Below, piece by piece: positions 25,208-35,198 of a stretch of DNA of 64,000 nucleotides. The stretch lies in contig DCIX01000035.1 of the NCBI GenBank assembly GCA_002317135.1, positions 1 through 64,000 on the forward strand, given 5' to 3'. The translations under genes were made by a program, and so were the position numbers. This DNA comes from Bacteroidales bacterium UBA1715. Its GTDB lineage: Bacteria > Bacteroidota > Bacteroidia > Bacteroidales > UBA1715. Position 1 is the first letter of the stretch. Every line of letters begins with the position of its first letter. The notes under the pieces are model-generated. The model was not told the DNA's origin. It worked only from the letters and a program-made list of their open reading frames with translations, and did not search any database.

Positions 25208-27583
25208 ATGAATCAAATAAGCCGTAACTTATATATTTTGTTCTTTTCGTTGTTGCTTTCTTTTTCTGTTTTTGGACAGGGAAAGAAACAATATTATGAG
25301 GCCTATATTGCTTTAGGTGATACTTGTTATGCCCATGCAAACTATTATGGTGCTCATCAAGCATACGAGAAAGCATTGCAATATGTCGATAATCCAAATA
25401 TTGCCTTTCGTTGTGCTGAAGCTTGTCGTGGATATCAGAATTATCCAGATGCTGAAAAATATTACAAAATCGCTATTTCAAAAGATTCTGTAACATTTCG
25501 TCTTGCAAATTATTGGTATGCGGAAATGTTAAAATTACAGGGAAAGTATCCGGAAGCTAAAGAACAGTATGATATTCATTATAAGATGAATAAAAATCGA
25601 AATGATTATTATACAAAACGTGCAAAAGAGGAGTCAACTGTACTATCAAAGAAAATTCAAAAAGTAGGAGAATCAGTTGGGTTGGAGGTTAAACGTCCTG
25701 ATGATAGGGATTTGAACTCAATGTATGCGGAATATGCTCCTTGTCAGTACAATGACACATTATTCTTTTTCGCAGGTGTTCGTCCACTTGATGCTAAATT
25801 AGCTGATACTTCGTATATCTATGCGAACTATTTGACTCGTGTAATGCAGGCAACTCGTCAAGGTGATTCTGTATGGAAAGATGTGAAGGTTGTAAAAACG
25901 TTGATTGATAATAAGGCGCATGTTAATAACCTATCATTCTCACACGATGGTAAGACTGCTTATTTTAGTAAATGTATCGGTTATAATTGTGCTATTTATA
26001 AGGCAGATTTTGATCCTAAATTTGTTGATTTCACAAACATAACAAAATTGCCAGCTCCTATAAATATGGCACAAACAAGTAATACAACTCCACAAATTGC
26101 CTATACTCCACAAGGAGATTACTTGTTCTTTGCATCAAACCGTAAAGGTTCAAAAGGTGGATATGATATTTGGTATGCTCCAGTTGATTCTGCTGGAAAT
26201 TTTGGGGCTGTACAGAATTGTGGTAAGAACATTAATACATTGGGTGATGAAGTAACTCCATTCTTCGATTCTCGTGACTCTTTGCTTTATTTTAGTAGTG
26301 AATGGCATACGAGTTTAGGTGGATTTGATATTTTCTCGTCAAAAGGTGATTTGTCACATGGACGTTGGTCGGAAGCGGTTAATATTGGTGCTCCAATCAA
26401 CTCTTCATACAACGATTTGTATTATGCGTACTCTCGTGACTCGTTGCGTGCATATTGGTGTTCAAACCGTGAAGGTTCTGAAAAATTGATTGGTAAAGCA
26501 TATAGCAACGACATCTATTCTCACTCTTTGATTCGTCGTTCTATTGCTCGTATTACCGATTTGATTCCAATTACTTTGTACTTTGATAACGATTATCCAG
26601 ATCCACGTTCGAAAGATTCTGTAACGGATAAGATTTATGAAAATTTGTACAATGACTTTTTGGCAAAGAAAGGCGAATATATTAAAGAATATACAAAATA
26701 CTCTCCAGCAGAGCGTTTGAAATATGATACTCGTACGGTAGAGACATTCTTTGACGATTTACAGGAAGAATTTGAAAAACTTGCGTTGTTCGCAGAATTA
26801 ATGTCTGTTATTTTACAAGACGGACAAGATATTGTTGTGGCTTTCAAGGGTTATGCGAGTCCGGTAGGTAACTTGTCGTATAACGAAATCGTTGCGAAAA
26901 AGCGTATTTCTTGTATTCAAAACTACTTTACTACATACGATCATGGTGTTTTGAATAAATATTTGAAGAATGAACCAAAATCTGGTAAGGGTAGTTTGAA
27001 ATATATTTACGAACCTATTGGTGTTGTAAAGATGGAAAACACCTTCTATACAAGTTCTGGTGCACAAGTAAGTGCAATTTCCGACCGTCGCCAAAAATGG
27101 ATGTCTGTGTATAGTCCAGCAGCTGCATATCAGCGTAAGATAGAAATCATTGCTGTAGATATTGAATACGAAAACGAATTGTTTGAAGAAATTAAACGCG
27201 AGATTTCTACACAAAAGAAAATGGTTGACGAAGTTGATGGAACTTCATTATATAAAGATGGTGAAGAGCCAGAACAGGAAGAACAAGAATTTAGAGAAAA
27301 ACCACAAAATGGTGGCATTCAATTTATTGATGCTGAAGAGGAAGAAGATGATCCAACTAAGTTAAAATTGAAACCTGCAACATCAGCTTCTCCTATTATC
27401 TTTATGGAGGTAGAGGATGAAGAGGAAGTGCAACCTATTCAAACAGCTCCTGCTAAAAAAGAAGAAACTGCAAAACCGACAACAAAGTCAACTCAAAATA
27501 GTACGCAGAAGACTGCAACAAAAAAACAATCGCAAGAAGACTTAAAGAAATACGAAGGCGACGCTATTTTTAAAGCAAAATAG
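25208..27583 (+). CDS. PorE-like T9SS protein: TPR, PD40 propeller, OmpA-like domain
   Basis: 791 residues. Signal peptide to about residue 22 (SFSVFGQ). TPR-like helices about 30-135 (GDTCYAHANYYGAHQAYEKA, then YPDAEKYYKIAI). WD40/PD40 beta-propeller blades about 160-430 (LSFSHDGKTAYFSK, YTPQGDYLFFASNRKGSKGG, GGFDIFSS). An OmpA-C-like region about 450-600 begins ITLYFDNDYPDP and carries FKGYASPVGNLSYNEIVAKKR. A ~110-residue acidic then Lys/Thr-rich tail follows, probably disordered. PorE of Porphyromonas has this domain order and links the outer-membrane T9SS ring to peptidoglycan through its OmpA part. The long helical insert between FDNDYPDP and FKGYASP is unusual but is seen in gliding-associated relatives. 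Three nt separate it from the PorP-like gene and 2 nt from the PorU2-like gene. Confidence 0.82.
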   Translation: MNQISRNLYILFFSLLLSFSVFGQGKKQYYEAYIALGDTCYAHANYYGAHQAYEKALQYVDNPNIAFRCAEACRGYQNYPDAEKYYKIAISKDSVTFRLANYWYAEMLKLQGKYPEAKEQYDIHYKMNKNRNDYYTKRAKEESTVLSKKIQKVGESVGLEVKRPDDRDLNSMYAEYAPCQYNDTLFFFAGVRPLDAKLADTSYIYANYLTRVMQATRQGDSVWKDVKVVKTLIDNKAHVNNLSFSHDGKTAYFSKCIGYNCAIYKADFDPKFVDFTNITKLPAPINMAQTSNTTPQIAYTPQGDYLFFASNRKGSKGGYDIWYAPVDSAGNFGAVQNCGKNINTLGDEVTPFFDSRDSLLYFSSEWHTSLGGFDIFSSKGDLSHGRWSEAVNIGAPINSSYNDLYYAYSRDSLRAYWCSNREGSEKLIGKAYSNDIYSHSLIRRSIARITDLIPITLYFDNDYPDPRSKDSVTDKIYENLYNDFLAKKGEYIKEYTKYSPAERLKYDTRTVETFFDDLQEEFEKLALFAELMSVILQDGQDIVVAFKGYASPVGNLSYNEIVAKKRISCIQNYFTTYDHGVLNKYLKNEPKSGKGSLKYIYEPIGVVKMENTFYTSSGAQVSAISDRRQKWMSVYSPAAAYQRKIEIIAVDIEYENELFEEIKREISTQKKMVDEVDGTSLYKDGEEPEQEEQEFREKPQNGGIQFIDAEEEEDDPTKLKLKPATSASPIIFMEVEDEEEVQPIQTAPAKKEETAKPTTKSTQNSTQKTATKKQSQEDLKKYEGDAIFKAK

Positions 27584-27585
27584 TC

Positions 27586-30500
27586 ATGAAACGCATTCTA
27601 TTCATAGTTTTTCTTTTGTTAGGATATTTCTCTTTTGCACAATATTCCAACGATTGGATTGACTTTTCTCAAAAGTATTATCGTATTCCTGTAACTTCGG
27701 AAGGTGTGTATAAGGTTACGTACGCCGACCTTGTAGCAAATGGTATTTCTGTTGGTGACTTTGATCATAGAAATCTTCAGATTGTACATAATGGAAAAGT
27801 ATTACCACTGTTTGTGTCGGCTCAGGCCGATGGTATTTTCCGCTCTACAGACTATTTTGAGTTTTATGCCGAAGGTGGTAATACCGGTTGGTTGGATTCT
27901 CGTGTTTATACCAATAGACGTTCTATAAATGAAGCCTATAGTTTATACAACGATACGGCTTCGTATTTCCTGACATTTGCGAATACATTGTCAAGTCCTC
28001 GCTACGATACAACTCGAGCGACAAACTATAGTAGTTATTCTCCAACTTCTTATTGGTTCCGTACGGTTCGTCAGAATTATCATTCCACATTTAATGCGAC
28101 GAATAATTCTCCATATATCTTACCATCTGAAGGGTGGACCGATGCGTATTTTGATATGGGTGGAAATGTACAAAAGACACTTGCGACACCAAATTATGCT
28201 TCGGTAGGCTTGCCTGCAAAAATTTCCTATGGGTTAGGTGGATGGTCGGAAACACAACACGATGTAATTGTAACATTGAGTTCTGATGCATCAATTCGTA
28301 TTGATACAACATACTATGAATATAATGCAATACACTATTCTTTTGAAACAAAACAACCGTTGGCAAATACGACAACGGTAACAGTTCAAAGTATTGGTGG
28401 TGACAAGACTGCCGACAAAAATGCACTTTCGTATGTTGAAATTACCTATCCGTCAAAGACAAGTTGCAGCAATCTTTCGATGTATTCATTCTTAATGCCT
28501 GTGGTAGAAAGCGATGCTGAATATATTTTGTTGGATATTACAAATTGTAATGCAGGAACGCAGGCTCCAATAGTATATTGTCCTGATTTGGGCTTGCGAC
28601 TTTTGACAACAAAGGTTGATGATGTGTATAAAGTGCTGATTCCCAATATTGGAAAGTCTTTCAAGTGTATAGTGTTGTCGCAAAAAGCATATTCAAGAAT
28701 TTCGGAAATACAGTCAATACAAACAAAGTCTACCACAGAGAGTAAGTTTGTTGATTATTCGCTTGAAGAGAACCAAGGAGATTATATCATTATTGCGGAA
28801 AAGTCATTATGGAGTCAAGCTCGTTTGTATAAACAATATAGAGAGCAAACAGGGAAAAAGGTTGTTTTGGTTGATATAGATGAATTGTACAATGAATTTG
28901 CCTATGGTGTATGGAAACATCCGTATGCAATTATTGGTTTCTTGAACTATGCGAGCACTCATTGGAAAACAAGACCAGAAAACGTGTTCCTTATAGGAAA
29001 AGGTTTTCATGTAAGTAATTTTAGAAATAGTGAATCTTTATATGCCCGAACGTTGATTCCACCAATGGGAAATCCAGGTGGAGATTTACTATATACTGTC
29101 GATGCAAGAGCAAATTCAATTTACACTTCTATTGGTATTGGTCGTTTGGCCGCGGAAACGGAGGAGGAAGTTTCCATCTATCGAAAGAAAGTGATAGATT
29201 ATGAATCACAAGTTCCTAGTCCATGGATGAAAAATGTTCTTCATTTTGGTGGTGGTTCAACTTTGTATGAACAATCATTGTTTCGCTACTATTTGTCTCA
29301 GTATGAATCAATTTTAAAAAAGGAATATTTTGGAGCCGATGTACATTCTTTCTTCAAAGAAAGTTCGGATGTATATGAAACAACAGAGCCAGAAGCAATA
29401 CGAAAATATATGAACGAAGGTACTACATTGATGACATTCTTCGGGCATGCGTCGGGTAGTGGTTTTGATCAAAGTGTTGACCATCCTTCTCAATTTGACA
29501 ATCAAGGGAAGTATCCACTTGTGTTGGCAAATTCGTGTTATTCAGGAGATATTTTTGCCGACAACGATTACAATGTAAGTAAGATTTGGGTGTTTGCTGA
29601 GAATCGTGGTGCTATTGGTTTCTTGGCGAATGTAGGTGCAGGTGTTCCGTCATATTTGAATATTTTTTCTTCTGCATTAATGCGAAACATTGCTTACTCT
29701 AATTATGGCAAATCAATCGGAACCTGTATAGCAAAAACATTAAGTGATATCTCAAATCGTTCTCTTATATATGAAGACTTGTATGACGGAATTATGGGGT
29801 TTACGTTAAATGGTGACCCTGCGATTTCACTTCATTCTTTTAAATTGCCTGATTTAGAGGTGAATGAGTCTTCAATTATTGTATCTCCAACAGTGGTTAC
29901 TACTGATTTAGAACGCTTTACCATTTCTGTTGCCGTTACGAATAACGGTCGAGCATACGGCTCTGATTTTGGAATGAAGTTAGTTTTGACTTCTTCTTCA
30001 GGTGAAGAATACACGATAGATACAACAGTAACAGGTGCGTATTGTCATGATATATTTGATTTTGTGATAGATATGAATATGGTTTCATCTGGAGAATATA
30101 CAATTCAGGTGGAAGTTGATTATGACAATACGATAGAAGAACTTTCGGAATCGAATAATACAGCATCACATTCTTTCTTTATTAGTACGCGTGATGTTTC
30201 ACCTATATATCCACCTAAGTTTGCGATTATTCCAACCGATACAGTGACATTGCAAATGTCGTCGGTTGATGCGTTTAATCCACCATCGGCAGTATTGGTT
30301 GAAATTGATACTACTGCAGAATTTAGTTCTTCATTAAAACAAAGTGCAACAATTGCTTTGGAAGGGAAAGCATTGATTTCGTGGAAACCAGAAATGAAGT
30401 TTATAGATGGTACAACTTATTTTTGGCGTGTTACTACGATTGATTCGGTTAAATGGAATACGTCATCGTTTACGTACGAAAATGGTCAAACAGGATGGGG

Positions 30501-32481
30501 ACAAATTCATAGAAAACAATTTAGTGACAATGCGTTAACACGCTTATCATATAATGACACAACAAAGAAATATTCATTCTTGTCTACTCCGCACGAGGTG
30601 TTATTGCAAACTCGTGGAAATTGTAGCACGGAAAAAGAATATTTTGAGTGTTTGTTTGTAGAGGATGCAACCTTGCGCGAAAATAGTGGTTTCCCGTTAT
30701 CAAGCCCTGCGTTACATGTGATTGTGATGGATTCAACATCGTTGGATATTTGGATGTCGAATAAGGCAAGTTATGGACAACGAAATTACCCGTCAGCCAA
30801 TGGGCGTGTTCGATACCATTTGGCATTTACTTCAAATAGTGCTGCTTCGCAAAAGGCATTGGCGAAATTCTTGTTGGATACAGTCCCTTCAGGAGTATAT
30901 ATTATGTGTTATAGCTTTAAGCAACCGTATTGCCAATCATGGGATGTTTCGTTGAAAAATGCTATGGATTCGTTGGGATTCAGTGCGTATAAAACGACTC
31001 CAGATGATTATCCATATATTTTCTACACTCAAAAAGGTCATCCAGAAGTTTCGGAGGAAGTTGTTGGAACATCGCCAACAGATTTGATTCGTTTTACAAA
31101 AAAATTATCTGCAAATCACGATGATGGTTATGTAGTAAGTCCGTTTATAGGTCCTGCGAAATCGTATCGTTCGGTGCAATGGAATGCGACTAAAACCGAT
31201 AAGGATTATTCGTATTTGTCGGTTTTCGGTGTAATGTACAATGATGAATCCTATGTTATTCGAAATATGTTCGATGACGTTTGGAACGGTTTGGATACTA
31301 TAATCAAACCTGAATATTTCCCACGTATGCAGTTGTCTTGTTATATGCAGGATACCAGTCGTACACCGATTGATTTGAATTCTTGGAAAGTTTATTTTGA
31401 TCCACAAATTGAACTTGCAGTTACTCCTGAATTTGCCTATTCCTTCCGTTCTCCAGAAGTTGAGCAAGGTGATTCTATTCATGTGATTGTATCTGCCCAA
31501 AATGTAACAGCCGCGAAAGGTGATAGCATATTGGTTATGTATGAAATTAGAAATGAGCAAAATGAACTTTCATATTTACTCTACAAACGCATCGGAACAG
31601 TTGGTGCGTATGAGCATATTGTAGATTCAGTTTCGATTGCAACATCTGCTTTTAAAGGCAATTATACGATGAAGATAGAGTTTAATCCGATTAATCCAGA
31701 AACAGGAGAATACGATATGCCGGAGCAAACTCATTTTAACAACGTGTACCATACAACATTTACGGTCTTAATAGATGAAAAGGCGCCAGTTATGGATGTA
31801 CAGATAGATGGTCGCCATATTTTAAATGGCGATAATGTTTCTGCAGCTCCAACGATTCTTGTTACATTGTTTGACGAAAACGAATATTTTTCGGTGAGCG
31901 ATACCAGTTTGTATACGGTATATGTTGAGAATGTTGCCACTGGAGAACGAATGTCCTATAACTTCTCGGACAGCACATTAGTCTTAATTCCGAGTGGTGA
32001 CGATAGAAATGTTTGTCAGGTAATTTGTAGACCGTTATTTACGAGCAATGGTGTATATGAATTGCATGTGCAGGCTCGCGATGTAACGGGAAATGTGGCT
32101 GCTTCTCAAGAGTATGTTGTTCAATTTGAAATCGTACAGGAACGAAAAGTTTCTATATTGTATAACTATCCAAATCCATGTAAAGAATTTACGACATTCC
32201 GTTTTGTATTGACAGGCGATGATGTTCCTGAACATGCCCAAATCTTGATTTGTGATAGCGAAGGCCGACGAGTTAAATCATTGCCATTGCAAAACATTCA
32301 TATCGGAACAAATACTATTGATATGTATTGGGATGGTCGTGATGAAAGAGGTGTTGCTTTGCCGAACGGAGTGTATTTGTATTATCTTGATTTTGACAAT
32401 AAAGCAGATTGGGAGACAATGTCGTTGCCGGAAAATATGCGTTTAAGAAAGAAATACGGCAAGTTATTGTTGGAGAGATAG
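27586..32481 (+). CDS. PorU2-like C25 (gingipain-type) cysteine peptidase of the T9SS
   Basis: 1,631 residues, longer than classical PorU (about 1,100-1,300) and matching the PorU2 class. Signal peptide MKRILFIVFLLLGYFSFAQ. The C25 peptidase domain spans about 400-750: YIIIAEKSLWSQARLYKQYR opens it, the catalytic His is in FFGHASG (residue 621) and the catalytic Cys in ANSCYSGD (residue 651). A CARDB-like domain (about 760-870, VAVTNNGRAYGSDFGMKLVL) follows, then long beta-rich segments, and a C-terminal FlgD-like/sorting region with YNYPNPCKEFTTFRF and LPNGVYLYYL. PorU removes sorting domains from cargo and couples it to A-LPS; PorU2 is a putative relative whose exact job is not known to me. 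It is the third gene of the T9SS operon, and converges on the next gene with a 6-nt gap and no terminator. Confidence 0.85.
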   Translation: MKRILFIVFLLLGYFSFAQYSNDWIDFSQKYYRIPVTSEGVYKVTYADLVANGISVGDFDHRNLQIVHNGKVLPLFVSAQADGIFRSTDYFEFYAEGGNTGWLDSRVYTNRRSINEAYSLYNDTASYFLTFANTLSSPRYDTTRATNYSSYSPTSYWFRTVRQNYHSTFNATNNSPYILPSEGWTDAYFDMGGNVQKTLATPNYASVGLPAKISYGLGGWSETQHDVIVTLSSDASIRIDTTYYEYNAIHYSFETKQPLANTTTVTVQSIGGDKTADKNALSYVEITYPSKTSCSNLSMYSFLMPVVESDAEYILLDITNCNAGTQAPIVYCPDLGLRLLTTKVDDVYKVLIPNIGKSFKCIVLSQKAYSRISEIQSIQTKSTTESKFVDYSLEENQGDYIIIAEKSLWSQARLYKQYREQTGKKVVLVDIDELYNEFAYGVWKHPYAIIGFLNYASTHWKTRPENVFLIGKGFHVSNFRNSESLYARTLIPPMGNPGGDLLYTVDARANSIYTSIGIGRLAAETEEEVSIYRKKVIDYESQVPSPWMKNVLHFGGGSTLYEQSLFRYYLSQYESILKKEYFGADVHSFFKESSDVYETTEPEAIRKYMNEGTTLMTFFGHASGSGFDQSVDHPSQFDNQGKYPLVLANSCYSGDIFADNDYNVSKIWVFAENRGAIGFLANVGAGVPSYLNIFSSALMRNIAYSNYGKSIGTCIAKTLSDISNRSLIYEDLYDGIMGFTLNGDPAISLHSFKLPDLEVNESSIIVSPTVVTTDLERFTISVAVTNNGRAYGSDFGMKLVLTSSSGEEYTIDTTVTGAYCHDIFDFVIDMNMVSSGEYTIQVEVDYDNTIEELSESNNTASHSFFISTRDVSPIYPPKFAIIPTDTVTLQMSSVDAFNPPSAVLVEIDTTAEFSSSLKQSATIALEGKALISWKPEMKFIDGTTYFWRVTTIDSVKWNTSSFTYENGQTGWGQIHRKQFSDNALTRLSYNDTTKKYSFLSTPHEVLLQTRGNCSTEKEYFECLFVEDATLRENSGFPLSSPALHVIVMDSTSLDIWMSNKASYGQRNYPSANGRVRYHLAFTSNSAASQKALAKFLLDTVPSGVYIMCYSFKQPYCQSWDVSLKNAMDSLGFSAYKTTPDDYPYIFYTQKGHPEVSEEVVGTSPTDLIRFTKKLSANHDDGYVVSPFIGPAKSYRSVQWNATKTDKDYSYLSVFGVMYNDESYVIRNMFDDVWNGLDTIIKPEYFPRMQLSCYMQDTSRTPIDLNSWKVYFDPQIELAVTPEFAYSFRSPEVEQGDSIHVIVSAQNVTAAKGDSILVMYEIRNEQNELSYLLYKRIGTVGAYEHIVDSVSIATSAFKGNYTMKIEFNPINPETGEYDMPEQTHFNNVYHTTFTVLIDEKAPVMDVQIDGRHILNGDNVSAAPTILVTLFDENEYFSVSDTSLYTVYVENVATGERMSYNFSDSTLVLIPSGDDRNVCQVICRPLFTSNGVYELHVQARDVTGNVAASQEYVVQFEIVQERKVSILYNYPNPCKEFTTFRFVLTGDDVPEHAQILICDSEGRRVKSLPLQNIHIGTNTIDMYWDGRDERGVALPNGVYLYYLDFDNKADWETMSLPENMRLRKKYGKLLLER

Positions 32482-32487
32482 TTGACT

Positions 32488-33663
32488 TTATTCTAGCAAT
32501 CCAAGTTCATTATTAACAAGATTTTTAATTTGAGGTTCAAAGATTTCAAGTAGGACTATATCTGGTTTTTCTTGTGAAATTAAATCATAATTTGCAGCAT
32601 AGTGCCATTTATCCCATATACAAATTGTTTCACTAAAGTGTGGACATATAAATTCTTGTAAATAACTCCAATAGGAATCACGTATTACAAATAGTTTCGG
32701 GGCGTTTGTTTTGTTTGTAACAAATTCACATTCGTATGTATATGGAAATTCAGCAGGTTTGGTATAATTTCTCGAAATACCTCTCCTGATTTTATTACTG
32801 GTGTCAGTATAGGTAATGTTATAGAGCGTATCAGGTTCAAAGTATTTGCTTGTTCCACCATTAAATAAAGGATCAAGAAAACTTTTTCCTGTTAGTAATG
32901 GGTCTACCAAGTCACCTTTGGTTTGAAGTTCGTATTTGAAAATGAAATCATGTAAGCCAAGAATAGACAGATTTTTAAAATCGTTATGTATGAGTGAAAG
33001 GATTTCTTTGGCTCCAATGTAACCTCCTTTGGAATTCCAATGAGTGTCATATTTTCTATATAGTTGTCCCCATTTTTTGTTGGCTATCAATTCTTCCTTA
33101 GGGTATATGAAATTAACATCAGGGGCAATTTCTTGCATAGCTTTGCATACCAAATCTATTTGTGTAGTATCGGCGCGAACGATATGTTCAGGTAGATATT
33201 CTGGATAAATTTGATAATTGGTAGGGACTACGACTACATAGAGTTTGATGCCCATTGCTTGCAAACTGTCTTTTCTTTCTTTTAAAATATTTGCAAATTG
33301 CTGTGCAATGGTGTCATTTTGGGGTTTTGAAGTATAGGAGTTCTTGTAGTATCCTGCGTACATAAAATTATTTTTCCCAATAATTGTTGAGGTCGTTGGA
33401 CTTATGCCAAGAGCTAATTTTATGTTATGTGAGACCGCGAGAAATAAGCCACGAAGAGGGAAATGGTCATTAAAAAATTGATCGAATTTAGTTGGAAACT
33501 CATTTATCGTTTTTAGTTCAAATGAAGGCATTGGTGTCAGTGCACGATTCTCTTTGTTCATTTCTGGTTCAGGAATGAAATGTGTAATTACCTGAATTGT
33601 TGGAAGTGCAAGGATTAAGGCAAATAGAAGAATTACAAAGAGTTTGAATATATTTTTGCCCAT
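32488..33663 (-). CDS. AlgX/AlgJ-like SGNH-fold protein
   Basis: 391 residues, with one N-terminal transmembrane segment (FKLFVILLFALILALPTIQV) and a periplasmic body. ENRALTPMPSF near residue 40 and FDQFFNDHFPLRG are typical of the AlgX/AlgJ and DHHW families. The SGNH-like residues are visible as KYDTHWNSKGGYIGA (D..HW, about residues 180-195) and FVIRDSYW, where the Ser would be the nucleophile. Such proteins take acyl groups from a partner MBOAT and place them on exopolysaccharide. The partner lies 3 nt upstream in transcription (33667-35097), exactly as in algIJ pairs, so acylation of an exported polymer is well supported by context; the acceptor is unknown. The 3' end converges on the PorU2-like gene. 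Confidence 0.85.
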   Translation of the reverse strand: MGKNIFKLFVILLFALILALPTIQVITHFIPEPEMNKENRALTPMPSFELKTINEFPTKFDQFFNDHFPLRGLFLAVSHNIKLALGISPTTSTIIGKNNFMYAGYYKNSYTSKPQNDTIAQQFANILKERKDSLQAMGIKLYVVVVPTNYQIYPEYLPEHIVRADTTQIDLVCKAMQEIAPDVNFIYPKEELIANKKWGQLYRKYDTHWNSKGGYIGAKEILSLIHNDFKNLSILGLHDFIFKYELQTKGDLVDPLLTGKSFLDPLFNGGTSKYFEPDTLYNITYTDTSNKIRRGISRNYTKPAEFPYTYECEFVTNKTNAPKLFVIRDSYWSYLQEFICPHFSETICIWDKWHYAANYDLISQEKPDIVLLEIFEPQIKNLVNNELGLLE

Positions 33664-33666
33664 AGC

Positions 33667-35097
33667 TTAGAATCTAAAATAAATAAATGGGTTGTATCCA
33701 CCATTGATTAGATGGTTGGTTGTTAGAATCATAATTACTATCATAAAAATGATGATAGCAGCGTTTCTTGTAATTTGTAAGCATAGATTGCTTTGTGATT
33801 TTAACTTAAACCAATCGTTTACTTTTGCAATGAATGGTGTAGCACAAACAATGGCAATAATGCCTATGAGATAGTTATATGCTGTGGCAAATTCATAGAG
33901 AAAAGAGTTTGTTGTGTTTGTGTGTGGAATGAACATGCTGCAAATATATTGTAATGCAAGTTCCAGATTCTCTGCTCTAAAGAATACCCAAGCGATAATC
34001 ACAATTAACAATGTGTATAGATGTTGCAAAAAAGGAAATAGTTTTTCTAGTTTTTCACCAAATCCACTTCGTTCTATTACTAGAAAAGTGCCATGAAGTA
34101 GTCCCCATACAATAAAGTTCCAACTTGCACCGTGCCAAAATCCAGTGCAAAAAAATACAACATATAGGTTAAAGTATAGTCTTCTTTTTGAGCATCTGTT
34201 TCCGCCAAGTGGTATGTATAAATAATCTTTAAACCACGAAGAAAGAGTAATGTGCCATCGTCTCCAAAATTCTTTTATAGATTTGGAAATGTATGGAAAA
34301 TTGAAATTTTCGGGAAATGTAAATCCAAACATTTTTCCTAAGCCTATGGCCATATCAGAATAACCTGCAAAATCATAATAAATTTGTAGTGTATAGCATA
34401 AAATTCCTATCCATGCGGCTAAAGGAGAAAGCGTTTCTGGGGAACGAGCGAAAATAGCATCTGCGATTATAGCTAATTGATTGGCTATAAATACTTTTCG
34501 TGCAAGTCCTAATAAAAATCTTTTAATTCCTTTATAGATATTGTCAAAGGAGAATTTTCTTTCTGTAAATTGAGATTGTATCTCATTGTATCGAATGATG
34601 GGACCGGCAATAAGTTGTGGGAAAAGAGAAATGTATGCGCCTAAGGTTATGAGATTGCGTTGCGCTGGCACTGTTTTACGATAGACATCGATGACATAGG
34701 ATACTCCTTGGAATGTGTAGAATGAAATGCCGATAGGTAATGCTATTTTCTCGATTGTAATTGGATTACAATTGAAAATTGAAACAAAAGCATTCCAATT
34801 GTCGATAAAGAAGTTAGTGTATTTATACAATATCAATATCGAAAGGTTTAATATTATGCTTGCGGCAAGAATAGATTTTTTTTGATTTTCCCATTTTTCG
34901 ATGGCAATACCTAGAAACCAGTTAAGTAGTATAGAGCAAAGAAATACTATTGCGAATTTTGGTCCTCCCCAAGAATAAAAAAGTACACTTGCTAGAAATA
35001 GAAATGCATTTTGATAGTTCGTTTTTCTACATATGGAAAGTCCAATAAGAACAAAAGGAAGAAAAATGTATAGGAATACTAATGAACTAAATACCAT
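33667..35097 (-). CDS. MBOAT family O-acyltransferase (AlgI-like)
   Basis: 476 residues, ~11 hydrophobic helices. MBOAT signature with the catalytic His region FCTGFWHGASWNFIVWGLLHG (about residues 311-331) and KEFWRRWHITLSSWFKDYLYIPLGG before it. These proteins move acyl groups, usually acetyl from acetyl-CoA, across the inner membrane. Its 3-nt neighbour is an AlgX/AlgJ-like SGNH protein, the usual periplasmic partner. Upstream in transcription are a GDPD-like lipoprotein and an LTA-synthase-like enzyme. Together these suggest modification of a periplasmic polymer or lipid headgroup. No promoter was found directly before it; transcription probably comes from the -7 box at 37992-37999. Confidence 0.92.
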   Translation of the reverse strand: MVFSSLVFLYIFLPFVLIGLSICRKTNYQNAFLFLASVLFYSWGGPKFAIVFLCSILLNWFLGIAIEKWENQKKSILAASIILNLSILILYKYTNFFIDNWNAFVSIFNCNPITIEKIALPIGISFYTFQGVSYVIDVYRKTVPAQRNLITLGAYISLFPQLIAGPIIRYNEIQSQFTERKFSFDNIYKGIKRFLLGLARKVFIANQLAIIADAIFARSPETLSPLAAWIGILCYTLQIYYDFAGYSDMAIGLGKMFGFTFPENFNFPYISKSIKEFWRRWHITLSSWFKDYLYIPLGGNRCSKRRLYFNLYVVFFCTGFWHGASWNFIVWGLLHGTFLVIERSGFGEKLEKLFPFLQHLYTLLIVIIAWVFFRAENLELALQYICSMFIPHTNTTNSFLYEFATAYNYLIGIIAIVCATPFIAKVNDWFKLKSQSNLCLQITRNAAIIIFMIVIMILTTNHLINGGYNPFIYFRF

Positions 35098-35118
35098 TTG
35101 TAATTAATTTATTTTCAG

Positions 35119-35170
35119 TTTTAGCAAGCTGTCCATATGTATAGAAGTCTTCGGAGCCCTTTTGCTAAAA
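35119..35170 (-). other. 9-bp perfect inverted repeat between the GDPD-like and MBOAT genes
   Basis: TTTTAGCAA at 35119-35127 and TTGCTAAAA at 35162-35170, with 34 nt between. It falls in the only sizeable gap (101 nt) of the four-gene operon. It might be an mRNA processing or attenuation hairpin; no T-run follows directly. Confidence 0.35.
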
Positions 35171-35198
35171 ATGTGGGTAAAGATACTATTTTTAAGAC

